Below the pieces are notes generated by a model. It was not told the DNA's origin and did no database searches. It saw nothing but the letters and a program-made list of their open reading frames with translations. A stretch of 64,000 nucleotides of DNA from assembly GCF_008369915.1 (NCBI RefSeq), contig NZ_VSRN01000001.1:1240001-1304000 (forward strand), read 5' to 3'. Shown piece by piece: positions 24,760 to 34,382 of the stretch. Within the stretch, counting starts at the first letter, position 1; every line of letters starts with the position of its first letter. Source of the stretch: Dyadobacter sp. UC 10 (GTDB taxonomy: Bacteria > Bacteroidota > Bacteroidia > Cytophagales > Spirosomataceae). The translations under genes were made by a program, and so were the position numbers.

Positions 24760-26103
24760 ATGAAAGTAACAGCGGTTTTTGACATTGGAAGGACTAACAA
24801 AAAGTACGTGCTTTTCAACGAAAAGTATGAGATAGTTAAAGAGTTTGCCGAGTCGTTACCGGAAACCACCGATGAGGATGGCTTCCCGACCGAAGACTGC
24901 GGGTTACTAACCAAATGGGTCCAGGACCGCTGGGCTGAGCTGCTTGCCGATCCGGAATACGATATAAAAGCCGTGAATGTGGCAGGGTATGGTGCAAGTC
25001 TCGTACATCTCGATGCTTCCAACAAGCCGTTGACGCCGCTTTATTCTTATTTAAAGCCTTTTCCTGAGGACCTGCTGAAGCAGTTTTACAGCGCTTACGG
25101 AGACCCGACGAGGCTTTCATTGCAAACCGGCTCGCCGGCAATGGGAATGCTCAACTCGGGAATGCAGCTATATTGGCTGAAACACACCAGACCTGAGATT
25201 TATAGCCAGATTGCCACGACACTCCACCTGCCACAGTATATCCTTTACCTGCTAACAGGCCGAAAAGTGAGCGATTATACCTCGCTGGGCTGTCACACAG
25301 CGTTATGGAGCTTTGAGATGTGGGATTACCACGAATGGGTAAAACAGGAAGGCATTCACAAAAAGCTGGCACCCGTACTGGCTTCTTCGTCGTTTATTTA
25401 CCGCCACGGGGACAAGGGAATCCAGTCCGGATTTGGGCTGCATGACAGTTCGTCGGCATTGATACCTTACAGAATGGCAGTTAAAAAGCCTTTTGTATTG
25501 TTGTCAACGGGTACCTGGTGTATCAATTTCAACTCATTCGCCTCGAAACCGCTCACTTCTTATCAGCTCGAAAGGGATTGTATGAACTATCTCACGCCGG
25601 AAGGAAGTGGCGTGACTGCGTCGAGGCTTTTCCTTGGACGTGAACACGATTTCCAAACAGCCAGGATCGCTGAATATTTTAGGGTCGATGCTGATTTTTA
25701 TAAAAAAGTAGTTTACGATGAAAGCCTGCTGGCAATGGACACGCCGCCATTTTACAGCGCCTGCATGACCGGCAATGGCCCCTTCCCTGAACCTAATACG
25801 CAGGAATGGCAGATAAGCGCATTCGCATCTGCCGAGATTGCCTATCACCATTTACTGAAAGGGCTGACTGAGCTTTTGTTTGTGTCGCTTGACCTGATTG
25901 CAGTGAACGATGTACAGTCAATCTATATTGATGGCGGCTTTGCGAGAAATGAGATTTTCACAAAGCTGATCGCGCGGCATTATCCAAAACATACCGTTTA
26001 CGCAACAGACCTGCCTTATGCGACTTCGCTGGGAGCTTCTTTGCACGTGACCAGACCGCAAAGTTTTGAGTTTTCCGACGAAATAAGGGAGATTAAACTC
26101 TGA
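24760..26103 (+). CDS. FGGY-family carbohydrate kinase
   Basis: The 447-residue protein has the two-lobed FGGY sugar-kinase pattern: N-terminal phosphate loop AVFDIGRTNKKYVLF, LLTGRKVSDYTSLGCHTALW, STGTWCINF, and the C-terminal ATP-site motif YIDGGFARNEIFTKLIA. It should phosphorylate a sugar or sugar alcohol in the cytoplasm, most like the rhamnulokinase/fuculokinase branch, but the substrate is not clear from sequence and no isomerase or aldolase gene lies next to it. It is convergent with recG, 6 nt apart, with no terminator seen between them. Confidence 0.88.
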   Translation: MKVTAVFDIGRTNKKYVLFNEKYEIVKEFAESLPETTDEDGFPTEDCGLLTKWVQDRWAELLADPEYDIKAVNVAGYGASLVHLDASNKPLTPLYSYLKPFPEDLLKQFYSAYGDPTRLSLQTGSPAMGMLNSGMQLYWLKHTRPEIYSQIATTLHLPQYILYLLTGRKVSDYTSLGCHTALWSFEMWDYHEWVKQEGIHKKLAPVLASSSFIYRHGDKGIQSGFGLHDSSSALIPYRMAVKKPFVLLSTGTWCINFNSFASKPLTSYQLERDCMNYLTPEGSGVTASRLFLGREHDFQTARIAEYFRVDADFYKKVVYDESLLAMDTPPFYSACMTGNGPFPEPNTQEWQISAFASAEIAYHHLLKGLTELLFVSLDLIAVNDVQSIYIDGGFARNEIFTKLIARHYPKHTVYATDLPYATSLGASLHVTRPQSFEFSDEIREIKL

Positions 26104-26109
26104 TACTTT

Positions 26110-28230
26110 TCAACTGATCCTACTCCAGTTCGTTTCCTCTTTCTTGAGATTGTCAAGATGCAGCCTGATCGGCTGGTGGGCGGGCTGGAGTAAATCGGGG
26201 TCTCTTCCCAGAATATCTTCCGCCGAGAGACGCGCCGCTTTCAATATTTCACCATCCTGCGCCAGGTTCGCGACAAGGAGATCAACAAGCCCGCTTTGCT
26301 GGGTGCCGGAGATATCTCCCGGACCTCTTAATTGCAGATCAACTTCTGCTATTTCAAAACCATCATTTGTCCGGCACATGGTTTCAATGCGCAATTTCGT
26401 GTCTTTCGAAATTTTATAGTCAGTCATCAGAATACAGTACGATTGCTCCGCCCCACGGCCAACGCGCCCTCTCAGCTGGTGTAATTGGGAAAGACCGAAG
26501 CGTTCTGCGTTTTCAATGACCATCACCGAAGCATTTGGCACATTTACCCCAACCTCTATCACCGTAGTAGCGACCAGGATTTTGGTTTCATGACGGACGA
26601 ACCTGCCCATTTCATAATCTTTGTCCTGAGACTTCATCTTACCGTGAAGAATGCTGAGGGGCACGCCGGGAAAAGACCTGGAAACGCTTTCATATCCGTC
26701 CATGAGATCTTTTAAATCCATTTTTTCAGATTCTTCGATCAACGGATATACCATGTAAATCTGGCGTCCTTTCGCAATTTCTTCTTTAATAAAGCCAAAA
26801 ACAGAAGTTCTGTGCGCGTCGTAGCGATGCACTGTCTTGATCGGTTTTCGCCCCGCCGGAAGCTCGTTGATCGCAGATATGTCCAGATCACCATAAAGTG
26901 TCATCGCCAAAGTCCTTGGAATCGGGGTCGCTGTCATCACCAGCATATGCGGGTAAATGCGCGTATTTTTGGCCCACAGCCGCGCGCGTTGCGCCACCCC
27001 GAAACGGTGCTGCTCATCGATAATGCAAAGCCCGAGGTTTCTGAACTGCACTATATCTTCCAGCAGCGCGTGTGTCCCTACGATAATCTGCATAGAACCG
27101 TCCAGCAATTGCTTGTGTATGACCTCCCGCTCCTTCTTTTTGGTCGATCCGGTGAGCTTGCCAATATTAATGCCCAGCAGTTCGGCGAATTTCTTTAACC
27201 CCTGATAATGCTGATCGGCCAGGATTTCCGTGGGGGCCATTAAGCAGGCTTGCGCATCGTTGTCCAATGCAAAAAGCATACTGATAAAAGCGACGATTGT
27301 TTTCCCCGAGCCTACGTCACCCTGTAACAAGCGGTTCATCTGCTTGCCGGTTTTGAGGTCTTCATGGATTTCATGGAGCACCCTTATTTGTGCATTGGTG
27401 AGCTGAAAAGGGAGAAATTGGTCATAAAACGTTTTAACGAGATTGGTATGACTGAACACCATTCCGGGATATTCCGTCTTGTGCAAAAGCTTGTTCTTGA
27501 TCAGCCGAAACTGATTATAGAATAGCTCTTCAAATTTAAGTCGGCGTTGCGCCTGGTGCAGTGTTTTCTGGCTTTCAGGCAAATGAAAATGCCAGAGTGC
27601 GTCGGCTTTGGAGATGAGCCGGTATTTACGGGTAAGATCTTCCGGAAGTGTCTCCCGGATATGCGACCTGGAAATTTCGAGCAGGCCGCGTATCATTTTA
27701 CTGATCGCACGGCTATCAACAAACTGTCTTCTTAATTTTTCTGTCAGTGGATAAATAGGCTGCCAGTATCCCCCACCCTCATTCTCATGGGTGAGCAAAT
27801 CAATGTCCGGATGCGTAATGCTCCATCTGCCTCCGAAGGACAACGGTTTACCATAAACGATGTATTCCACATTTGGCCGGAGGCTCTTTTGAAACCATGT
27901 AATACTTTGAAACCAAACCAGTTCCATCAATCCGGTGCCATCTGAAAAATAGGCTACCAGCCGCTTCTTGGATCCCTCGCCGATCATTGTAATTTCCCGC
28001 AGACGGCCTTTGATCTGCGCTGCCGGAAGCTGTTCGTTCAGGTCGGAAATTCTGTGAAAAATGGTGCGGTCTTCGTGGCGAAAAGGATAATGCTGGATCA
28101 GATCTCCAAATGTGAAAATACTGAGTTCCTGGTTCAGCAATGCCGCTTTTTGAGGCCCGACGCCTTTCAGAAATTCAATTTTGGTATCGAAAAAACGGGG
28201 CCTTACAGCTGAATTGGTATCCGGTGTCAT
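26110..28230 (-). CDS. recG: ATP-dependent DNA helicase RecG
   Basis: The 706-residue protein has all RecG parts: an N-terminal wedge/OB region (about 15-200, FLKGVGPQKAALLNQEL), Walker A GDVGSGKT, the DEQH box in CIIDEQHRFG, TATPIPRTLAMTLYGDLD, and the C-terminal helicase lobe with QLRGRVGRGAEQSYC. RecG remodels stalled forks and branched recombination intermediates. Length is normal, and it stands alone on the minus strand. Confidence 0.96.
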   Translation of the reverse strand: MTPDTNSAVRPRFFDTKIEFLKGVGPQKAALLNQELSIFTFGDLIQHYPFRHEDRTIFHRISDLNEQLPAAQIKGRLREITMIGEGSKKRLVAYFSDGTGLMELVWFQSITWFQKSLRPNVEYIVYGKPLSFGGRWSITHPDIDLLTHENEGGGYWQPIYPLTEKLRRQFVDSRAISKMIRGLLEISRSHIRETLPEDLTRKYRLISKADALWHFHLPESQKTLHQAQRRLKFEELFYNQFRLIKNKLLHKTEYPGMVFSHTNLVKTFYDQFLPFQLTNAQIRVLHEIHEDLKTGKQMNRLLQGDVGSGKTIVAFISMLFALDNDAQACLMAPTEILADQHYQGLKKFAELLGINIGKLTGSTKKKEREVIHKQLLDGSMQIIVGTHALLEDIVQFRNLGLCIIDEQHRFGVAQRARLWAKNTRIYPHMLVMTATPIPRTLAMTLYGDLDISAINELPAGRKPIKTVHRYDAHRTSVFGFIKEEIAKGRQIYMVYPLIEESEKMDLKDLMDGYESVSRSFPGVPLSILHGKMKSQDKDYEMGRFVRHETKILVATTVIEVGVNVPNASVMVIENAERFGLSQLHQLRGRVGRGAEQSYCILMTDYKISKDTKLRIETMCRTNDGFEIAEVDLQLRGPGDISGTQQSGLVDLLVANLAQDGEILKAARLSAEDILGRDPDLLQPAHQPIRLHLDNLKKEETNWSRIS

Positions 28231-28418
28231 TGTTCAAATATAGCGCCAAATCGTTAGAAACGCGGATTAGACACATTCAATATGTTAATCAAAGTTAATG
28301 GCAGCCTACGCAGCTACTTTCTGAACGGGGTAGCTTGGTTAACAACTTTTCATTTACGTATTTCGTTGAAATTTAAGTTTCCCAATCACCTAATTCAATT
28401 TACTAAAATCAATTTTTT

Positions 28419-28919
28419 ATGAAAACAACATTCTTAGCACTTTTCGTATCCCTGATCACATTGACGTCAGCTTGCGCACAAAGCCCGAGAGTTACCGCAG
28501 ACGGCAAAAATGTAAGTGTTGCTTACGGTCAACCGTCCAAAAAAGGTCGCGTTCTGTTTGGGAAAGAAGGTAGCGAAAGCCTTGAGAAATATGACAAACT
28601 TTGGAGGACCGGTGCCAATGCGTCCACCGAAATCACTTTCAAAAAAGACGGAACATTTGGTGGCAAAAGTGTGAAAGCAGGCACTTACAGCTTGTTCACT
28701 ATTCCTGGCGAAAAGGAATGGTCGGTTATCCTGAACTCAGTTTTAGGTCAGCAAGGCGCTTCTGAATATGAGAAAAATAAAGCCAAAGATGTCCTTAAAG
28801 TAACCGTTCCAGCGAAAAAATATCCTACCTCAGCGGAAAAAATGACTTTCACGGTAAAAGACAACTCCGTGGATTTTCAATGGGATAAAGAAGGATTTTC
28901 GGTTCCTGTGAAGTTCTGA
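28419..28919 (+). CDS. DUF2911-family exported protein
   Basis: A 166-residue protein with a signal peptide or lipobox (LITLTSACAQS) and the DUF2911 pattern: VSVAYGQPSKKGRVLFG, WRTGANASTEITF, AGTYSLFTIPGEKEWSVILN and a final WDKEGFSVPVKF. The family is common in Bacteroidota and of unknown function, probably periplasmic or outer-membrane attached. It is convergent with a repeat lipoprotein gene and ends at a shared hairpin. Confidence 0.9.
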   Translation: MKTTFLALFVSLITLTSACAQSPRVTADGKNVSVAYGQPSKKGRVLFGKEGSESLEKYDKLWRTGANASTEITFKKDGTFGGKSVKAGTYSLFTIPGEKEWSVILNSVLGQQGASEYEKNKAKDVLKVTVPAKKYPTSAEKMTFTVKDNSVDFQWDKEGFSVPVKF

Positions 28920-28932
28920 GGAATTGATAGTT

Positions 28933-28972
28933 AAAAAGCCGGAAGGTGGCTTGGCCAGCTCCCGGCTTTTTT
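28933..28972. terminator. Terminator between DUF2911 and repeat-lipoprotein genes
   Basis: A 10-bp stem (AAAAAGCCGG / CCGGCTTTTT) with an inner GGC/GCC pairing and T-runs in both directions, between two convergent genes. Confidence 0.85.
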
Positions 28973-28973
28973 G

Positions 28974-30074
28974 TTAGTGCACTGGCTCCAAATATATCGC
29001 AGAACCCAGTGCCGGTGATTTACTTGGTATCTCGTGTAATCTATTATTTCGCCAGTAACATACACGATCAAATTGTTGTTGATCCACCGACCCGCCATTG
29101 AAGGAACCGAGCACGTATTCGGTTGCTCCGTTAAAAGCAATATCACTTGCAGCCGTCGATACATTCCCCTTCGACTCTAAAAATATTTTTTCGTTTTCTT
29201 TAATGCATACTGCATTGTCCAGTACGTTTTTCTCGAAAAGTACTTGCCGCCCCACCAGGTATACGTTGCCTAGATTCACCCCCAGATTCCATAAATAAAC
29301 TGAATTTCCTGCTGGTGAAATAAATTCTCCGTTCTTCCAATACCCCGCCTTATAGTACCCGCCATTTGAGGGCCGGTATTCCCCAGCTACGTAAACATCG
29401 GTTCCTCTCACTTCTATACCATACCCATGTCCTAAGGTTTTGGACAAAACTACAATAGAACCATTCTTCCAGTAACAAGCCTTTTCCGAATCCATTCCGG
29501 ACACGTATACGTCCTTTCCGCTGAACGAAATATCACTTGCATAGCCAGTACCGGAAGACAACAAACTCATAGCTCCCTTTGTCCAGATAAATGACTTCGG
29601 ATTACCGTGATCGTCATAGATTTGCCCGACTATATGAATATCCCCATTGAGGACTCCAATCGCTTTAACCGTTCCGTTGTGACCGCAGTCTATAACCTTA
29701 CGATTTCCATTCTCCCAAAAACAAGGTTTACCTTCGTATTCTCCACCAATAATGATCTTTCCGTCCAATACCAGAATATCATTGGCTAATGAGTGGTTAG
29801 TTTCCAGGATATGTACAGTGTCATTCTCCCAATAACATGCATTCCATTTATTATTTGCTACATTAACCGCTCCGGAAATAAGCACGCTAACCGAATCGCA
29901 GGAAGCAGAGCTATCGTGAAAGTCTTCTACCATACCTGGCCTATGCGGTTCAGCCGTATCAGCTGGTGGCAATTCTTCGTTGCAGGATATTAACGTCAGG
30001 TTTAACAGAAAGCACAAACTCATAAACCGGAGCCTGACTAGCCGATTAGGTTGGGAATTTTTAAGTGGTTCCAT
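28974..30074 (-). CDS. Repeat lipoprotein with WxNG units (propeller-like)
   Basis: A 366-residue predicted lipoprotein (LNLTLISCNEE) whose mature part is built of about six to seven units of roughly 45 residues. Each has a [CGS]-[YF]-W-[EKR]-N-[GDN] core followed by a 'dIxvsGxdvYVaGey' strand pair, for example CYWENDTVHILE, CFWENGNRKVID, CYWKNGSIVVLS, GYWKNGEFISPA and CYWRNNRLHEIP. The regular four-strand spacing suggests a beta-propeller. No enzyme motif is seen; the role is unknown, possibly binding at the cell surface. Confidence 0.8.
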   Translation of the reverse strand: MEPLKNSQPNRLVRLRFMSLCFLLNLTLISCNEELPPADTAEPHRPGMVEDFHDSSASCDSVSVLISGAVNVANNKWNACYWENDTVHILETNHSLANDILVLDGKIIIGGEYEGKPCFWENGNRKVIDCGHNGTVKAIGVLNGDIHIVGQIYDDHGNPKSFIWTKGAMSLLSSGTGYASDISFSGKDVYVSGMDSEKACYWKNGSIVVLSKTLGHGYGIEVRGTDVYVAGEYRPSNGGYYKAGYWKNGEFISPAGNSVYLWNLGVNLGNVYLVGRQVLFEKNVLDNAVCIKENEKIFLESKGNVSTAASDIAFNGATEYVLGSFNGGSVDQQQFDRVCYWRNNRLHEIPSKSPALGSAIYLEPVH

Positions 30075-30184
30075 AATGTATTATATTTTAAAACAGAGAA
30101 AAAAACTTAAGCCCTAATTTCAAAACATAACTACTGCGGAAAATTATTTAATTATTTGATGGTAAGTATAGATACCCGAACGGC

Positions 30185-30481
30185 TTATAAATTCTCGCGG
30201 ATCATGTTCTCCAAAACCTGCAAATGCTCGGCGAATGCGGTTTGACCCAGATCGGTGGCTTTGTAAGTAGTGAGGGGTTTCCTGCCTGAGAACTGTTTGT
30301 GGAAGGCAACATATTTGGCCTCTTCAAGTGCTTTCAGGTGTGAGGCAAGATTTCCGTCTGTCAGCTGCAATAAATCCTTCAATTCGTTAAAACTGACAGA
30401 ATCATTCACAACAAGCACTGACATCAGGCCCAGCCGGATCTTACTTTCGAAAACCTTATTAAATTTTTCTAACCATTCCAT
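30185..30481 (-). CDS. Winged-helix transcriptional regulator (HTH_34-like)
   Basis: A 98-residue one-domain winged helix: KIRLGLMSVLVVNDSVSFNELKDLLQLTDGNLASHLKALEEAKYV, then a wing and a C-terminal helix for dimerisation. It belongs to the ArsR/MarR-like PF13601-type regulators. It follows the membrane protein gene by 24 nt on the same strand, so both are likely one transcript, and it may control that operon. Confidence 0.88.
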   Translation of the reverse strand: MEWLEKFNKVFESKIRLGLMSVLVVNDSVSFNELKDLLQLTDGNLASHLKALEEAKYVAFHKQFSGRKPLTTYKATDLGQTAFAEHLQVLENMIRENL

Positions 30482-30505
30482 ATTTACAGATTCCCTCCTC
30501 CGCTG

Positions 30506-31618
30506 CTAATTAGCTGGCATAAATTGCATCGCATCGCGGTTGCGCGTCCACACCGCCTCGTCCCTTAAATTGTTTGCGTGCATTGTCATCACCGATGAAA
30601 CGAGGCCAGTACCAAGCGACACCCAGAAAAAGGTTTTCCAGTTATCTCGATTGCCCGACAGTAGCGAAATCACGGAACCAGCAGATCCGGCAAGTGAAAT
30701 CACCAGGCCAAAACTCCTGACACGACGAGATTTCAAATATAGATTGAGCCCCCTTTCGGAAACCAGAAACTCTTTCGCGAGCGCACGCTGTCCGGAGTAA
30801 ACCACATTGTTTTTGACAAAACCGTTGCCTCCCCGCAGGTAGATCGCCTCCTTATCATACCACCGTACTGCCTGGCTAGTAAGACTGTCGGCCACTACCA
30901 CCTGGCCCTTTCCTTGTATACTTGCTCCCAAAAGCGCTAAAATGACAATGCCTTTAACAAGGGTTTGGCCGCCATGCAATTTTTCCCGGTCATACTTATT
31001 ATGCATGGTAAGCCCGTAAATGATATGCAGCACACCAAACCCGATCGCCCAGAAGATCAGCGAATAACCTGTCATGAACAACGCGAGGCAGCCAATTGCT
31101 ATTTCTGACATTCCCAGATAAAAGAGTTCCGGATAGGTAAACCGGCTTGCATTAACCAGCGCAAGGCCGTAAAACAACAATGTTGCCGGGAATACCAGCC
31201 AGATGAATCCATAATGCAGCATTGCCAGACAAAATACCCCTCCTGTCCCCAGCGGAATGAGCATACTGATCAATAGCCTTTTGGAACTGCCGTTCCACAG
31301 TGTAAGCCCTTTTTTCTGCCCTTTCCGAACCGTCATGAAAATCCCGACCGTCAGAGACAGGACAAGGACAATCAGGCCGTCGACGAACAAAAACCATTTC
31401 AGGCTTTCCCTGGACGAGCCATGGTAGGCACCGAGGGGACTTAATATCTCTGCAAACCAGTCGGTTTTGTACCGCAGGTAAGCTGCTCCCGCGCCGATCA
31501 AGGCAAAAATGCCGGCAAAAACGCCGCTTAACCCACTCAGCGACAAAAACTTGGAAGATCGCTCCATCAAATTGCGGATCTCGTGGAGCGTATGAAGTGA
31601 ATCCTGGTTGGAGTTCAT
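30506..31618 (-). CDS. Multi-pass membrane protein of unknown function
   Basis: A 370-residue protein with a soluble N-terminus (HTLHEIRNLMERSSKFLSLSG) and about seven hydrophobic helices between residues 25 and 235 (for example LSGVFAGIFALIGAGAAYL, LIVLVLSLTVGIFMTV, IGCLALFMTGYSLIFW), then a loop and two more helices. I do not recognise the family. It is co-transcribed with a winged-helix regulator, a pairing often seen for stress-controlled membrane proteins, but the role is unknown. Confidence 0.75.
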   Translation of the reverse strand: MNSNQDSLHTLHEIRNLMERSSKFLSLSGLSGVFAGIFALIGAGAAYLRYKTDWFAEILSPLGAYHGSSRESLKWFLFVDGLIVLVLSLTVGIFMTVRKGQKKGLTLWNGSSKRLLISMLIPLGTGGVFCLAMLHYGFIWLVFPATLLFYGLALVNASRFTYPELFYLGMSEIAIGCLALFMTGYSLIFWAIGFGVLHIIYGLTMHNKYDREKLHGGQTLVKGIVILALLGASIQGKGQVVVADSLTSQAVRWYDKEAIYLRGGNGFVKNNVVYSGQRALAKEFLVSERGLNLYLKSRRVRSFGLVISLAGSAGSVISLLSGNRDNWKTFFWVSLGTGLVSSVMTMHANNLRDEAVWTRNRDAMQFMPAN

Positions 31619-31652
31619 AAAATCAGTTACAAATAGATTACTGGCCTGATAG

Positions 31653-32027
31653 TCAAAACAATAATATAATTTTTGGTATAAAAATAATCCCGCCTGTTAT
31701 CACTGCCGATATCGCCAGGATCAGTACCCCAGCCGCAGCGGTATCTTTCACAACTTTGATAACCGGATGATAGTCTGCCGACACCAGGTCCGCGAGCTTT
31801 TCGATTGAAGTATTAAATGCCTCCGCAGCCCACACCAGGGCGATTTGAATAACAATCACTACCCATTCGATGGGTGAGATGTTGAAGCCCACGCCGGTTA
31901 TCACAACGGCAATGCAGGCAATGAGATGAATCCGCGCATTATTTTCGTACCTGAAAAGGTTGAAGATTCCAGCTCCCGCAAAAGTGAAGCTCCGCAGGGC
32001 CTTACGGATATCGATGGGTCCTTTCAT
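31653..32027 (-). CDS. dgkA: Diacylglycerol/undecaprenol kinase family protein
   Basis: A 124-residue membrane protein with three helices and the DgkA core: EAFNTSIEKLADLVSADYHPVIKVVKDTAAAGVL, where Glu, Asn and Lys/Asp form the ATP and lipid site. Members phosphorylate diacylglycerol or undecaprenol in the inner membrane. The start overlaps the end of the upstream DUF1361 gene by 26 nt, indicating translational coupling. Confidence 0.9.
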   Translation of the reverse strand: MKGPIDIRKALRSFTFAGAGIFNLFRYENNARIHLIACIAVVITGVGFNISPIEWVVIVIQIALVWAAEAFNTSIEKLADLVSADYHPVIKVVKDTAAAGVLILAISAVITGGIIFIPKIILLF

Positions 32028-32679
32028 TTTGTTTTAATTCTGCAAAAATGTGGAACGCAAAGTACAATAACATCAGCACGAACGAAAACGTGACGGTGTG
32101 TTTTATAGCAAGAGGGTTCTGTGCACTTTCGAAAATACCACGGATCAGCGACCCCGGCTGGGTCAGGATATCCCAGCTGTTCCACCTTCCGTACCGGCCC
32201 AGATAAACGCCGAAACCGCTCAGTACCATAGCAAACAATATCCACGCCCAGGCAAGTTGTTCATTCCAGCGCTTCGTAACAATCCGGTGCACGATCCTGA
32301 CGCTGTACAGGCCCGTCAAAAAGCCGGCAACTGAGAAGATAAAGATCATGAGTGAATCGTACCAGATCATATTGTCATCAATTCCGCGCAGATGTTTCAG
32401 ATCGGTGATAATGTAGGGGGCATTGGGAAAAAACAATAGCCAAACGAATAAACAGGTTATCAGAAACCAAAACGGCGCTTTTTTCCTGCGTTCCATTTCC
32501 CAGACACCTTTGATGAAGATCAGCGGAACCCAGGCCAGGAAGAGGTTCCAGGCGAGGAAAATGAAACCCCAGTCGTGAATCAGGATTCTGATCAGCAGGA
32601 GGGTCATCGCGGCGGACGAGACAAATGCGAGCAATGCAACTTTCTGATTGCTTTGGAGGTAGCGAGCCAGTTTTTCCAT
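32002..32679 (-). CDS. DUF1361 membrane protein
   Basis: About 225 residues with seven predicted helices. Conserved features of DUF1361 are FFPNAPYIITDLKHLRGI, WYDSLM, GVYLGRYGRWNSWDI and the C-terminal HTVTFSFVLMLLYFAF. Function unknown. The ATG at 32679 (MEKLARYLQSN) is preferred over 32718, whose extra residues are not family-like. It overlaps dgkA by 26 nt. Confidence 0.85.
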   Translation of the reverse strand: MEKLARYLQSNQKVALLAFVSSAAMTLLLIRILIHDWGFIFLAWNLFLAWVPLIFIKGVWEMERRKKAPFWFLITCLFVWLLFFPNAPYIITDLKHLRGIDDNMIWYDSLMIFIFSVAGFLTGLYSVRIVHRIVTKRWNEQLAWAWILFAMVLSGFGVYLGRYGRWNSWDILTQPGSLIRGIFESAQNPLAIKHTVTFSFVLMLLYFAFHIFAELKQNERTHRYP

Positions 32680-32778
32680 TGAATTATTTAGAAATAATAA
32701 AAGTACTTTGAAATACAAAGTAAGTTACAAAAAAGCAACTGGCAATGCTTCTGAAAGAAATTTGCAAAATTTTAGATA

Positions 32779-33690
32779 TTACTTTTTATTATTTTCCTGA
32801 AAAGCCTTCATCATGGCCCATTCCCGGCCGGCAGTAGGCGCTTTAAAGCTCTCGAGGCAGCCACGATCTTGCAGCGTTATGTAGCAGGTCTTTCCATTTT
32901 TGCCCCCGAAGCAAATATTGGATACCTTTTTACCGATTGTTTGAATGGTTTGAATCACTTTTCCTTCCGGTGACAGAATAGCCACTTCACCTTTTCCGTG
33001 ACGGGTGATGTATAAGTTTCCGTCCACATCACAGCGCATTCCGTCCATTCCTCCGTCTTCGAAATGATGCAGCAGCTTTTTATTGCTTAATGTCCCGTCT
33101 GCTGCGAGGTCAAAAGACCAGACATTCCGCTGAACGCTTTCATTCACATACAATTTCTTTTCATCCGGACTTACATCAATTCCATTGGTAGTGCCCATAT
33201 TTTCTGCCACGAGCCTGGTTTTCCCCTCGGGCGATACGTGCCAGATCTGCCCGGTACCATCCTTCCAATTAGGATCTGAACAGAAGATGTGCCCGGCGGC
33301 GGTAATAGCCAAATCATTTGGCTGATTCATTTTAGGCTCATTGGCAAATACGGATACGTCTTTTGTGATCAGATCTACCTTTAGAATATTGTGGCCTGTG
33401 AAATCGGCTACGTAGAAAGTATTTTTATCAGCGAATCGGATCCCATTTCCGGTGCTGCCTTTAGGTAATGTCACAAAAAAACTGGCGTTACCCTTTTTAT
33501 TCATGATCGCAATCGTACCGTCCCGGGCGAAATTGACAGCATATACATTTCCCTCGCTATCCACAGCCGGGCCTTCGCAGTTGTTAGTAAATTCGCCCTG
33601 ATTGGAAAATTTCTTACTTTTTACCTGACCAACAGCGGATTGTCCGATCATGAGCAACATTGTGACGAGCAGAGGGAAAGATTTATTCAT
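32779..33690 (-). CDS. SMP-30/gluconolactonase-like secreted protein
   Basis: About 303 residues from MNKSFPLLVTMLLMIGQSAVGQ, a clear signal peptide, followed by a six-bladed propeller of the SMP-30/gluconolactonase type: NCEGPAVDSEGNVYAVNF, QPNDLAITAAGHIFCSDPNW, NMGTTNGIDVSPDEKKLYVNES and DGMRCDVDGNLYITRHGKG. Metal-ligand positions (the early Glu, the Asn after TT and the later Asp) look present. Members hydrolyse sugar lactones or related esters. The start at 33690 places the gene 17 nt after the redoxin gene, in one operon. Confidence 0.88.
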   Translation of the reverse strand: MNKSFPLLVTMLLMIGQSAVGQVKSKKFSNQGEFTNNCEGPAVDSEGNVYAVNFARDGTIAIMNKKGNASFFVTLPKGSTGNGIRFADKNTFYVADFTGHNILKVDLITKDVSVFANEPKMNQPNDLAITAAGHIFCSDPNWKDGTGQIWHVSPEGKTRLVAENMGTTNGIDVSPDEKKLYVNESVQRNVWSFDLAADGTLSNKKLLHHFEDGGMDGMRCDVDGNLYITRHGKGEVAILSPEGKVIQTIQTIGKKVSNICFGGKNGKTCYITLQDRGCLESFKAPTAGREWAMMKAFQENNKK

Positions 33691-33707
33691 ATAAATATTT
33701 ACAACAA

Positions 33708-34361
33708 TTACTGATTTTTCCATTTGATTGCGCAACCAACCGGCTTGGTGACTGTGGTTACAACGGGCTTTCCGCCAAGCAGGTTACTTACTGCTTCTTC
33801 TACATATAGCTTGGTGACACCGCCGGCATCCTGCGGATTATCGTCGATCATGCCGATATAACGAACGACAAACTTTGCACCACTTTTCTGGATTACGAAC
33901 ACTTGCGGCATGCGGCTTACGCCGAACGCTTTCGCAACCTGCTGCGAATCATCTACAAGGTATGGATAACTATAATTTTTTGCCAGTGCCCGCTCTTTCA
34001 TTTTGTCAAAAGAATCATCCGGATGCGTACCCGGATCACTGGGATTGATCGCGACGACTGGAAATCCCTGAGATGAAAACTTGTTATTCAGCGCAATGAT
34101 ACGGTCTTCATAAGCTTTTGCAAAAGGACAGTGATTGCTGGTAAAAACGACAACGACTCCCTTCACATTGGCATAATCCGCCAGCGACACCATACTACCG
34201 TTGGTATTTTTCAATCTGAAACCAGCCACTGCATCCCCGATCTGATAGCTTGCCTGGGGGCGCAGGGAGGTACGTTCCTCCGGATCTTCCAACGCGCCGG
34301 CATTTAAACTCTTAGTTAATCCTACACATAGAATCAGAGAAACCCATAAACGAATTTTCAT
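33708..34361 (-). CDS. Exported thioredoxin-fold redoxin
   Basis: About 217 residues with a signal peptide (MKIRLWVSLILCVGLTKSLNAG) and an AhpC/TSA-like thioredoxin fold: GFRLKNTNGSMVSLADYANVKGVVVVFTSNHCPFAKAYEDRI, then the cis-proline region VSRMPQVFVI. The active site is CPFA with one cysteine rather than CxxC, so it is a one-cysteine redoxin, not a classical thioredoxin. It precedes the SMP-30-like gene by 17 nt and is probably co-transcribed. The ATG at 34361 fits the signal peptide better than 34382. Confidence 0.85.
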   Translation of the reverse strand: MKIRLWVSLILCVGLTKSLNAGALEDPEERTSLRPQASYQIGDAVAGFRLKNTNGSMVSLADYANVKGVVVVFTSNHCPFAKAYEDRIIALNNKFSSQGFPVVAINPSDPGTHPDDSFDKMKERALAKNYSYPYLVDDSQQVAKAFGVSRMPQVFVIQKSGAKFVVRYIGMIDDNPQDAGGVTKLYVEEAVSNLLGGKPVVTTVTKPVGCAIKWKNQ

Positions 34362-34382
34362 ATTGTCCCTTTTAATGTTCAA

